Shown in pieces: positions 23,659 through 30,017 of a stretch of 42,393 nt of DNA. Origin of the DNA: Actinomycetota bacterium (GTDB lineage: Bacteria; Actinomycetota; CADDZG01; JAHWKV01; JAOPZY01); contig DASTWV010000025.1 in assembly GCA_035765775.1 (NCBI GenBank), positions 1-42,393 on the forward strand, in the 5' to 3' direction. The notes beneath the pieces were generated by a model, which saw only the letters and a list, made by a program, of their open reading frames with translations, did not search any database and was not told the origin of the DNA. The stretch's first letter is position 1, and each line of letters begins with the position of its first letter. Position numbers and translations under genes: made by a program.

Positions 23659-25056
23659 ATGTCCCGCCTGGTCGAGGTCATCCTCCGGCTCCACGGTGCC
23701 GCCGCCTATGCCCTGATCTTCGCCCTGCCCGGCCTCGAGGCCAGCGCCTTCCTGGGCTTCCTCGTCCCGGGCGAGCTCGCGGTCGTGCTCGGTGGCGTCC
23801 TGGCGTTCCAGGGCCGGGTGTCGCTGGTCGGGATCGGCGCCGTGGCCATCGCCGGGGCGATCGTGGGCGACAGCATCGGGTACCTGGTGGGGGCCCGCTG
23901 GGGCCATGCGCTGTTCCGTACCCGCCTGCTGCGGCGCCTGGTGCGCCCGGAGCGCCGGCAGAAGGCCGAGGACGCCCTCCGGCGGCGGGGGATGTCGGCG
24001 GTGATCCTGGGCCGGTTCACCGCCGTCCTCCGGGTGATGGTCCCCGGGCTCGCCGGCATGGCCCGGGTGCCCTACCGGCGCTTCCTGGCCGCCAGCGTGG
24101 TGGGCGGTGTGCTCTGGGCCGGGGCGTTCACGGTGCTCGGCTACGCGGCGGGCGACGCCTGGCGCCGGGTCGAGCACCTCGCCGCGCGTGCCAGCCTGCT
24201 GGTGGGCATCCTGGCGGTCCTGGTGGTGGGCGCGGTCATTGCCACGCGGCGGATCAGCGCCAACGAGGAGCGGATCCGGGAATGGCTCCAGGCATTGGCC
24301 GAGCGTCCCCGCGTCGCCGCCCTCCGGGAGCGCTATGCCGGGCAGATCCGCTTCCTGTACCGCCGGCTGGACCCCAAGGAGGCCTTGGGCCTGTACCTGA
24401 CCATCGGCCTGGTGCTGAGCGTGGCGGCCGGCTGGGCCTTCGGGTCCGCGATGTACGACATCCTGAGCAACCAACGTCTCGTTGTGGTCGACCTCCCGCT
24501 GCACCGCTTCGTCCTGTCCCACCGCAGCGAGGACCTGACCGGGGTGATGAAGGCCCTGGCGTTCCTGGGGAGGGCACCAGTGGTCGTGGGCCTGGTCGCG
24601 GCGGCGGCGGCGGTGACCGGGCGCCTCGCCCGCTCGGTGCGCCCGGCAGGCTTCGTCGTCGTGTCGGTGGCCGGGGGCGAGGTCCTCCGGCTGGCGGTGG
24701 GCGCGCTCGTGGGGCGCCCGGCTCCCACCGGCTGGCTCATCGCGCCGCCCGGGACCGCATTCCCCTCCGGCCACACAGTGGTGGCGGCGACCCTGCTGGG
24801 CGCGGTCGCCTTCGCGCTCTCCCTCCCCCCGGCGCGCTGGAGCCTGCGGGTCTGGCTGTGGGCCGCCGCCGCGTTCGGCGTCCTCCTGGTGGGCCTGTGC
24901 GCCGTCTACCTGGCGGTGGCCCACCCCTCCGACGTCGCCGGCGGTGCGGCGCTGGGCGCCGCCTGGCTGGCCGTGTGCGCCACCGGCTGGCGCACGTGGG
25001 AGCGGGTGCGCAGCCAGCCCCGGGCTACGGCGGTGTCGGTGGAGCAGGGGTTGTGA
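23659..25056 (+). CDS. DedA-PAP2 fusion membrane protein with altered PAP2 active site
   Basis: The 465-residue protein joins two membrane domains. Residues 1-200 are DedA/SNARE-associated (GLEASAFLGFLVPGELAVV, GRFTAVLRVMVPGLAG), a family of proton-driven lipid scramblases or undecaprenyl-phosphate recyclers. Residues 250-450 are PAP2 phosphatase-like. The PAP2 part keeps the FPSGH motif (368-372) and an AHPSD end motif. It appears to lack other catalytic residues: the K-x6-RP motif reads AVGALVGRPAP without Lys and the second Arg, and the S-R-x5-H motif reads CAVYLAVAH without Arg. It may be inactive as a phosphatase or bind substrate only. The fusion itself is known in bacteria and fits lipid-carrier recycling for wall synthesis. 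The start is the ATG at 23659. Confidence 0.88.
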   Translation: MSRLVEVILRLHGAAAYALIFALPGLEASAFLGFLVPGELAVVLGGVLAFQGRVSLVGIGAVAIAGAIVGDSIGYLVGARWGHALFRTRLLRRLVRPERRQKAEDALRRRGMSAVILGRFTAVLRVMVPGLAGMARVPYRRFLAASVVGGVLWAGAFTVLGYAAGDAWRRVEHLAARASLLVGILAVLVVGAVIATRRISANEERIREWLQALAERPRVAALRERYAGQIRFLYRRLDPKEALGLYLTIGLVLSVAAGWAFGSAMYDILSNQRLVVVDLPLHRFVLSHRSEDLTGVMKALAFLGRAPVVVGLVAAAAAVTGRLARSVRPAGFVVVSVAGGEVLRLAVGALVGRPAPTGWLIAPPGTAFPSGHTVVAATLLGAVAFALSLPPARWSLRVWLWAAAAFGVLLVGLCAVYLAVAHPSDVAGGAALGAAWLAVCATGWRTWERVRSQPRATAVSVEQGL

Positions 25057-25071
25057 CGGGCTCTGCAGCGC

Positions 25072-26100
25072 CTACTTGAAGAAGACGTTCATGAAGTCTT
25101 CCCACTCGGGCGGCACGATCTTGAGCTGGGCGGTCGCCTCCTCGAGCGGCACCCCCACCACGTCGTTGCCCCGCAGCGCCGACATCTGGCCGAACTTGCC
25201 CTCGGCCACCAGGTCGGCGGCCTTGACGCCCACCCGCAGGCCCAGGATGCGGTCGAAGAGGGTCGGCGCCCCACCCCGCTGCATGTGGCCGATGACGGCG
25301 AAGCGGGTCTCGATGCCGGTCTCCTTCTCGATGAGGGCGGTGAGCTGCTCGCCCACCCCCCGGTTGCGCAGGATCATGTGGCCGAAGTCGTCCAGCTCCT
25401 CGGCGGCGTCCTCGGTGCCCGGCACCTTGATGCCCTCCGAGGCGATCACCAGGGCCACCTTGTTGCGGGCGTGGACCGCCTTCAGGTGGTCGCACATCGC
25501 CCGCACATCGATGTCCGGGGTCTCGGGCAGCAGGGTCCAGTCCGCTCCCGCCCCGAGGCCGGTGTAGAGCGCCACCCAGCCGGCGTGGCGGCCCATGACC
25601 TCCAGGATCATGATCCGCCGGTGGCTGCGCCCGGTGTCCACCAGGCGCTCGGCGGCCTCCATCGCCAGGGTCACCGAGGTGTCGAAGCCGAAGGTGAAGT
25701 CGGTGGCGGACAGGTCGTTGTCCATCGTCTTGGGCACGCCCACCACGTGCAGCTGGTGCTGGGTGTAGAACTTCGTGGCCACCCCCAGGGTGTCCTCGCC
25801 GCCCATCGCCACCAGGGCGTCGAGGCCGAGGCGCTCCCAGGTGGCCAGGCACTTGTCGACAAATCCCTCCTTCTTGAAGGGATTCGTCCGGGAGGTGCCC
25901 AGGATCGTGCCGCCCTTGTTGATGATCTCCTTGACCTCGGGAAGCCCCAGGGGTGTCGTGATGCCCTCGACCAGGCCCCGCCAGCCGTCCTGCAGGCCGA
26001 CGAACTCAAAGCCGTGGTCGATCCCCCGGTACACCAGGCCCCGGATCGCCGGGTTGAGGCCCGGGCAGTCGCCCCCGCCTGTGAGCACGCCGACCTTCAT
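25072..26100 (-). CDS. 6-phosphofructokinase, pyrophosphate-dependent type
   Basis: The 342-residue enzyme phosphorylates fructose 6-phosphate in glycolysis. Family features are TGGGDCPGLN (7-16), the catalytic TMDNDLSATDFTFGFDT (125-141) and MGRHAGW (169-175). Two positions that decide the phosphoryl donor point to PPi: Asp103 in MGGEDTLG (Gly in ATP enzymes) and Lys124 in VPKTMDND (Gly in ATP enzymes). PPi-dependent members work reversibly; the Amycolatopsis enzyme is the known actinobacterial example. The ATG at 26100 is preferred because GGAGG lies 8 bases before it, against 2 bases for the ATG at 26106. It follows a receiver-like gene on the same strand, with a possible hairpin between them (26157-26179). 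It converges on the DedA-PAP2 gene. Confidence 0.9.
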   Translation of the reverse strand: MKVGVLTGGGDCPGLNPAIRGLVYRGIDHGFEFVGLQDGWRGLVEGITTPLGLPEVKEIINKGGTILGTSRTNPFKKEGFVDKCLATWERLGLDALVAMGGEDTLGVATKFYTQHQLHVVGVPKTMDNDLSATDFTFGFDTSVTLAMEAAERLVDTGRSHRRIMILEVMGRHAGWVALYTGLGAGADWTLLPETPDIDVRAMCDHLKAVHARNKVALVIASEGIKVPGTEDAAEELDDFGHMILRNRGVGEQLTALIEKETGIETRFAVIGHMQRGGAPTLFDRILGLRVGVKAADLVAEGKFGQMSALRGNDVVGVPLEEATAQLKIVPPEWEDFMNVFFK

Positions 26101-26222
26101 CGCCATTGCCTCCACCTCCGTGTGAGATCGAACCAACCGGGGAACGCGCTGCTGCTCGCGCTCGGGCTCAAGAGTCCGGGCGCAAGATTACCGGGAAGCG
26201 GGGGGCTCAGGCAGGGCGGTCC

Positions 26223-26543
26223 CTACGTGAACAGCGTCGCCGGGCGGGCGGTCGCGCCGTGGGGCCGGACATCGATGCCCGCCGCCCGGGCTCCGGCGAT
26301 GAGGTCGGTCTCGGTGTGGAAGGCAAAGCCCACCACCTTCACCTCCGGGCGCTGCTCCCGCCAGGCGGCGGCACCGTCCAGGGCGCCGGGCAGGTCGAGA
26401 TCCACGACAATGACGGCCGGATGTTCGTCAGCGCCCGGAGGCGGCATCTGGCGGCGGGCCACCACCTCGTAGCCCGCCGCCTCCGCAGCCGCCGCGATCC
26501 GGGACCGGGCGAGAAGATCGTTCACCACGAGGAGGGCCTGCAC
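26223..26543 (-). CDS. Receiver-like (CheY-fold) small protein
   Basis: This 106-residue product looks like a stand-alone response-regulator receiver domain: MQALLVVNDLLARSRIAAAAEAAGYEV for beta1/alpha1, VIVVDLDLPG with a candidate phospho-Asp, VKVVGFAFHTET for beta4, and a last strand/helix IDVRPHGATA. The usual acidic pair after beta1 is reduced to N-D, and the conserved Lys of beta5 is not seen (RPHG instead). Phosphorylation is therefore doubtful and it may be a pseudo-receiver. A GTG at 26543 after a GAGG site starts it. No kinase or output domain gene adjoins. It precedes the phosphofructokinase gene on the same strand by 116 bases. Confidence 0.65.
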   Translation of the reverse strand: MQALLVVNDLLARSRIAAAAEAAGYEVVARRQMPPPGADEHPAVIVVDLDLPGALDGAAAWREQRPEVKVVGFAFHTETDLIAGARAAGIDVRPHGATARPATLFT

Positions 26544-26569
26544 CCTCAGGAGGCTACTAGACAGACGCG

Positions 26570-27124
26570 TTAGGCCATCGCCTGCAGCAGGAGCGGGGCG
26601 AGCTCGAGCATCACCTTGCCGACGGCCTCAAGGATCGCCAGGACATCGGGGGCCTGCGTGACGTCGTTCTCCTGGAACTGGGCACCCGTTTCGTCGATGT
26701 GCAGCGACAACCGCTGGTCGATGTTGCTGGGCAGCTTGACCCGGTTCCCTCCTGGGGTTTTCAGCTCCATCCCGTTCTCGTTGTCCCGGAACTGGAGGGC
26801 GTCATTGTCCCCCTCGCCCACCCGGTTTATCCGCAGGCCCCGGCGGGGCTCGCCCTGGCCGGTCGGCTCGTCCGGCCGCTCCGCTTTGAAGATGACCCGG
26901 CTCCGGTCGATGCCGGCGCTCTTGCCGCCGTCGGGGATGCCGCAGTCCTGGGCCACCACCCGTGACTTCGGGGGGATCCGGAACCACTTCCCCTCGTCGG
27001 GATAGGTCCACTCCGTGACCTTGGGGTAGACCGCGTACCGGCCTTCGTGCATCTCATCCCAGACGTACATGAAGTATGTGTCATTGGAGTTGTTATAAAT
27101 CTCGGTAATCTGTGAAGTTCCCAT
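26570..27124 (-). CDS. Orphan 184-residue protein with atypical composition
   Basis: No family is recognised. The ATG at 27124 follows GGGAGG with 5 bases spacing. The N-terminal 90 residues are rich in Tyr, Asn, Trp and Asp (TEIYNNSNDTYFMYVWDEMH) with alternation typical of a beta-sandwich, as in some lectin- or lysin-like proteins. The middle is hydrophilic (GLRINRVGEGDNDALQFRDN), and the C-terminus is a hydrophobic or amphipathic helix (DVLAILEAVGKVMLELAP). There is no signal peptide. Codons such as ATT, TAT, AAT and ACA are used more than in neighbours, and the upstream region is AT-richer, suggesting recent acquisition. It has its own near-consensus promoter (27227-27254) and a leader of about 95 bases. 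Confidence 0.7.
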   Translation of the reverse strand: MGTSQITEIYNNSNDTYFMYVWDEMHEGRYAVYPKVTEWTYPDEGKWFRIPPKSRVVAQDCGIPDGGKSAGIDRSRVIFKAERPDEPTGQGEPRRGLRINRVGEGDNDALQFRDNENGMELKTPGGNRVKLPSNIDQRLSLHIDETGAQFQENDVTQAPDVLAILEAVGKVMLELAPLLLQAMA

Positions 27125-27226
27125 CACGCCTCCCGATTGGTAGTGGCGAACCCGCATCTGCTGAGAGGAGAAGACCCCGTCGGTTTCTGACGATCCGATA
27201 GATTCCTTCCCTACCTTCGATGATGA

Positions 27227-27254
27227 ATCATATGGGCGTAGCTGGTCGTGTCAA
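27227..27254 (-). promoter_or_regulatory. Near-consensus housekeeping promoter for the 184-residue orphan
   Basis: Reading the minus strand, TTGACA (27254-27249) and TATGAT (27232-27227) are separated by 16 bases, one mismatch from the sigma-70/HrdB-type consensus. Transcription would start near 27220, giving a leader of about 95 bases before the ATG at 27124. It is the strongest promoter-like match seen in the window. Confidence 0.7.
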
Positions 27255-27321
27255 GGGCGGAAGATCCTTCCCGGCCAATACGGCGGGGCGGGGCGCGACG
27301 AATGGCTAGCGGTCGGGAAGG

Positions 27322-27352
27322 CAGTGGCCGGCAACCCCGGGGACGGCCACTG
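27322..27352 (+). promoter_or_regulatory. Leader hairpin upstream of the duplicated lipoprotein
   Basis: A perfect 9-bp inverted repeat (CAGTGGCCG, 27322-27330; CGGCCACTG, 27344-27352) encloses a 13-base loop. A second small hairpin (GAGCGC with GCGCTC, around 27383-27398) sits just before the ribosome-binding site of the lipoprotein at 27422. The rest of this leader shows no gene. The structures may be regulatory, but they match no riboswitch class I could recognise. Confidence 0.45.
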
Positions 27353-27421
27353 GCTCGGCAGCCGGCTACCCACTCACGAAGCGAGCGCCCTCGCGCTCAC
27401 GCATAGAAAAGGAGCGCGCCC

Positions 27422-28723
27422 TTGTCTCCCCTCGCACGTCCCCTCGCAGGCCATCGCATGGTCAGACCGTTCATCGCCACACTGGCCGCCGGGACGCTGG
27501 TCCTCGCCGCCTGTTCCACGAGCACCAACACCTCGTCGGGCTCCAGCACCACCCCCACGCCCGCCGCCTCGGCGTCGGCGCCGGGGTCGGGCACCGCCCC
27601 GGTGGTCGACAGCGCGGCCGCCAACCTCCGGGTGACGGTCAACCTCCTCCTCGGTGAGCACATCAGCCTCGCCGTCAAGGCGGTGGATGCCGCCCTCAAC
27701 GGCCGCACCCAGGACTTCATGGCCTATGGCACGCAGCTGAACACCAACGGCACCGACATCTGCGGCCTGATCGGCCAGGTCTACGGCGCCGATGCCGGCA
27801 CGTCGTGCAACGGCATCTGGAGCGCCCACGACGGCGACTTCGTCGAGTACACCCAGGGTCTGGCCGCCAACGACAGCGCCAAGAAGGCCGACGCGGTCAA
27901 CCTGCTGACCACCCAGTACATCCCGCAGTTCTCCAACCTGGTCGCGGGCGCCACCGGACTGCCGACGGCCACGGTGACCAGCCTGATCACCGACCACATC
28001 ATGACCACCAAGGCGGTCGTCGACGATCTCGGCGCCAAGAACTACACCCAGGCCGCCACCGACCTGCGCAAGGCCTACGCCCACATGGAGATGATCGCCG
28101 ACCCGCTCGCCGAGGCGATCGCCGCCCAGCACGCCGGCACCTTCCCCGGTGATCCCAAGAACGCCGGCGTCAGCTTCCGGGTGGCCCTGAACAACCTGCT
28201 GCAGGAGCACGTCTACCTGGCGACCTCGGCCACCCAGGACGCCCTGATCGGCAACAGCGCCGAGTTCATGGCGCTCGGCAACGCCCTCAACACCAACGGC
28301 ACCGACCTGGGTTCCGCCATCGGCCAGATCTACGGCGCCTCGGCGCAGACCGCCTTCAATGGCATCTGGAGCGCCCACAACGCCGACTTCGTCGAGTACA
28401 CCCAGGGCCTGGCGGCCGGCGACAGCGCCAAGCAGGCCGACGCCGTCAACCTGCTGACCACGCAGTATCTCCCGCAGTTCGCCAGCTTCCTGGCGACGCC
28501 CACCGGAGTCCCGACCGCCACGCTGACCTCGCTGATCAGCGACCACATCACGACTACCAAGGCCGTCGTCGACGCCCAGGGTGCTGACGCCAAGACCTCC
28601 ACCGCCGCCACCGCCTCGGCCATCGCCACCGCCGACCGTATGGCCGGCAAGCACATGGAGATGATCGGCGACCCGCTCGCCAAGGCCATCGTCAACAGCC
28701 AGCCGGCGAAGTTCCAGGGCTAA
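27422..28723 (+). CDS. Lipoprotein with two copies of a four-histidine helical domain
   Basis: The 433-residue exported lipoprotein (lipobox LAAC, Cys31; Ser/Thr/Pro linker to about 60) consists of two homologous helical domains, about 69-241 and 252-433. Each carries the same four His sites: LLxEH (H80/H263), WSAH (H136/H319), LIxDH (H192/H375) and HMEMI (H221/H411). The first three pairs are exactly 183 residues apart. Segments such as FVEYTQGLAA and ADAVNLLTTQY are identical in both copies. A His on each of four helices suggests a metal- or cofactor-binding four-helix bundle, which is inference. The start is a TTG placed 7-8 bases after AAAAGGAG. A type-1 copper protein gene follows 64 bases downstream, so a copper or electron-transfer role is the leading idea. 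I recall no named family with certainty. Confidence 0.85.
   Translation: MSPLARPLAGHRMVRPFIATLAAGTLVLAACSTSTNTSSGSSTTPTPAASASAPGSGTAPVVDSAAANLRVTVNLLLGEHISLAVKAVDAALNGRTQDFMAYGTQLNTNGTDICGLIGQVYGADAGTSCNGIWSAHDGDFVEYTQGLAANDSAKKADAVNLLTTQYIPQFSNLVAGATGLPTATVTSLITDHIMTTKAVVDDLGAKNYTQAATDLRKAYAHMEMIADPLAEAIAAQHAGTFPGDPKNAGVSFRVALNNLLQEHVYLATSATQDALIGNSAEFMALGNALNTNGTDLGSAIGQIYGASAQTAFNGIWSAHNADFVEYTQGLAAGDSAKQADAVNLLTTQYLPQFASFLATPTGVPTATLTSLISDHITTTKAVVDAQGADAKTSTAATASAIATADRMAGKHMEMIGDPLAKAIVNSQPAKFQG
27626..28720 (+). repeat. Internal duplication (549-bp period) in the lipoprotein gene
   Basis: Codons for residues 69-241 and 252-433 of the lipoprotein are homologous at DNA level. Around 27811-27917 and 28360-28466 the two copies match over roughly 100 bases with few, mostly synonymous, changes. 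The period is 549 bp through most of the length; the second copy carries a 7-codon insertion before the last His motif. This indicates a fairly recent duplication or gene conversion. Confidence 0.85.
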
Positions 28724-28787
28724 AGCCACCCAGGAACCGCTGACCGGACCGCTACCGAACCGCTGACGGAAACTCGAGGAGAAAGCC

Positions 28788-29222
28788 ATGAAAGAGCACC
28801 CAGCCTGCCCACACCAGAGCCGGTCGTTCGCCCGCCTGTTCGTCACGCCGGCGCTCGCGGTGCTGGTGTTGGGCGTGCTGGGCGCGTGCTCGGGCAAGAC
28901 CACCGCCGGCACGGCGCCCAGCACCCCCGCTGCCTCGCAGCAGGCGGCCGCCACCACCGTCCAGATCGTGGCGGACCCCAACACCATCGGGGCCTACAGC
29001 CCGCCGACGGTGACCGTCTCCGCCGGCCAGACCGTGAAGTGGGTCTTCGAGGGCCCGATCCCCCACACCGTGACCGCCGATGACAACAGCTTCAGCTCGG
29101 GCGGCGTCGCAGACGGCTTCGCCAATGGGCAGACCTACACCCACACCTTCGCGACCGCCGGGAGCTACCCCTACCACTGCGCGATCCACCCGCAGATGCA
29201 CGGGACGGTGGTCGTCCAGTAG
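28788..29222 (+). CDS. Cupredoxin-type blue-copper lipoprotein
   Basis: The 144-residue protein has a signal peptide with lipobox (VLGAC, Cys34), a short Thr/Ala/Ser linker and a plastocyanin/azurin-like domain at 55-144. The type-1 copper ligands are all visible: His93 (PIPHTVTADD), then Cys131, His134 and Met137 in YHCAIHPQMHG. It should carry one electron at the outer surface of the membrane. The ATG is preceded by GAGGAGAAAGCC. It is immediately downstream of the duplicated four-His lipoprotein in the same direction with a 64-base gap and no terminator between, so they are probably co-transcribed and may interact. No oxidase or cytochrome gene is in the window to name the redox partner. 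Confidence 0.92.
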   Translation: MKEHPACPHQSRSFARLFVTPALAVLVLGVLGACSGKTTAGTAPSTPAASQQAAATTVQIVADPNTIGAYSPPTVTVSAGQTVKWVFEGPIPHTVTADDNSFSSGGVADGFANGQTYTHTFATAGSYPYHCAIHPQMHGTVVVQ

Positions 29223-29246
29223 CGCGCCAGGCCGCGCCGCCCGGCC

Positions 29247-30017
29247 CTACAGCTCCTCGTCCGGGGGGAGCTCGGGCCGGGGGGCGCGCACCCGGCGGCG
29301 CCGGGGGAGGTCGCGCAGACCCCACTTGGCCACCGCCACCAGGGCCTCGCTCACGATCGAGCGGGACATCTTCGAGGCGCCCAGGGACCGCTCCCGGAAG
29401 GTGATCGGCACCTCGGTGATGGTGTAGCCCAGCTTCCAGGCCCGGTAGGTCATGTCGATCTGGAAGGCGTACCCGTTGGAGCGCACCTCGCCCAGCTCGA
29501 TCGCCCGGAGCACCCGGGCGCGGTAGCACCGGAAGCCGCTGGTGGCATCCTTCACGCCGAAGCCCAGGATGATGCGGGCGTACAGGTTGCCCCCGAGCGA
29601 CAGCAGGTGGCGGGCCTGCGACCATCCCTCGACCCCGCCGCCCGGCATGTAGCGGGACCCGACGCCCACGTCGCCCAGAGCGGCGGCGTCCAGGAGGCCG
29701 GGGATGGCCCCCGGGTCGTGCGAGAAGTCGGCGTCCATCTCCACGAAGTAGCGGTAGCCCCGCTCGAGTCCCCACCCGAACCCGGCGACGTAGGCCCGGC
29801 CCAGGCCCTGCTTGGCTTCCCGGCGGAGCAGGTGGATCTGGGGGTTGTCGTGCCCGGCGGCCTCGACGAGGTCCCCGGTGCCATCCGGCGACCCATCGTC
29901 CACCACGAGGATCCCGGCGTCCGGGACGGAGGCGGCCACCGCCTTCAGGATCGCCTCGATGTTCTGGGCCTCGTTGTAGGTGGGCACCACCACCAGGGCA
30001 CCCTTGCCGGTGCTCAT
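29247..30017 (-). CDS. Polyprenol-phosphate mannose synthase (GT2, Dpm1-like)
   Basis: The 256-residue GT2 enzyme transfers mannose from GDP-mannose to polyprenyl phosphate, supplying mannose for lipoglycans and for O-mannosylation of exported proteins. It shows VVPTYNEAQNIEAIL (9-23), the nucleotide-binding VVDDGSPDGTGD (38-49), EMDADFSHDP with the metal-binding DAD (about 93-102), and the acceptor-side GSRYMPGGGVEGWS and FRERSLGASKMS typical of Dpm1/Ppm1. There is no C-terminal membrane domain. Its ATG overlaps the lnt stop by four bases (ATGA). In mycobacteria the two activities are fused in Ppm1, which supports the pairing and the function. Confidence 0.92.
   Translation of the reverse strand: MSTGKGALVVVPTYNEAQNIEAILKAVAASVPDAGILVVDDGSPDGTGDLVEAAGHDNPQIHLLRREAKQGLGRAYVAGFGWGLERGYRYFVEMDADFSHDPGAIPGLLDAAALGDVGVGSRYMPGGGVEGWSQARHLLSLGGNLYARIILGFGVKDATSGFRCYRARVLRAIELGEVRSNGYAFQIDMTYRAWKLGYTITEVPITFRERSLGASKMSRSIVSEALVAVAKWGLRDLPRRRRVRAPRPELPPDEEL

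Noticed and set aside
26157-26179. Terminator between the receiver-like gene and the phosphofructokinase gene
   Set aside because: The stem has a mismatch and no T-run follows on the minus strand; too weak to list as a terminator.
27260-27420. Possible riboswitch (GCCACTG-like element) before the duplicated lipoprotein
   Set aside because: The short match to cobalamin elements lacks the B12 box and the other conserved parts; only plain hairpins are supported.
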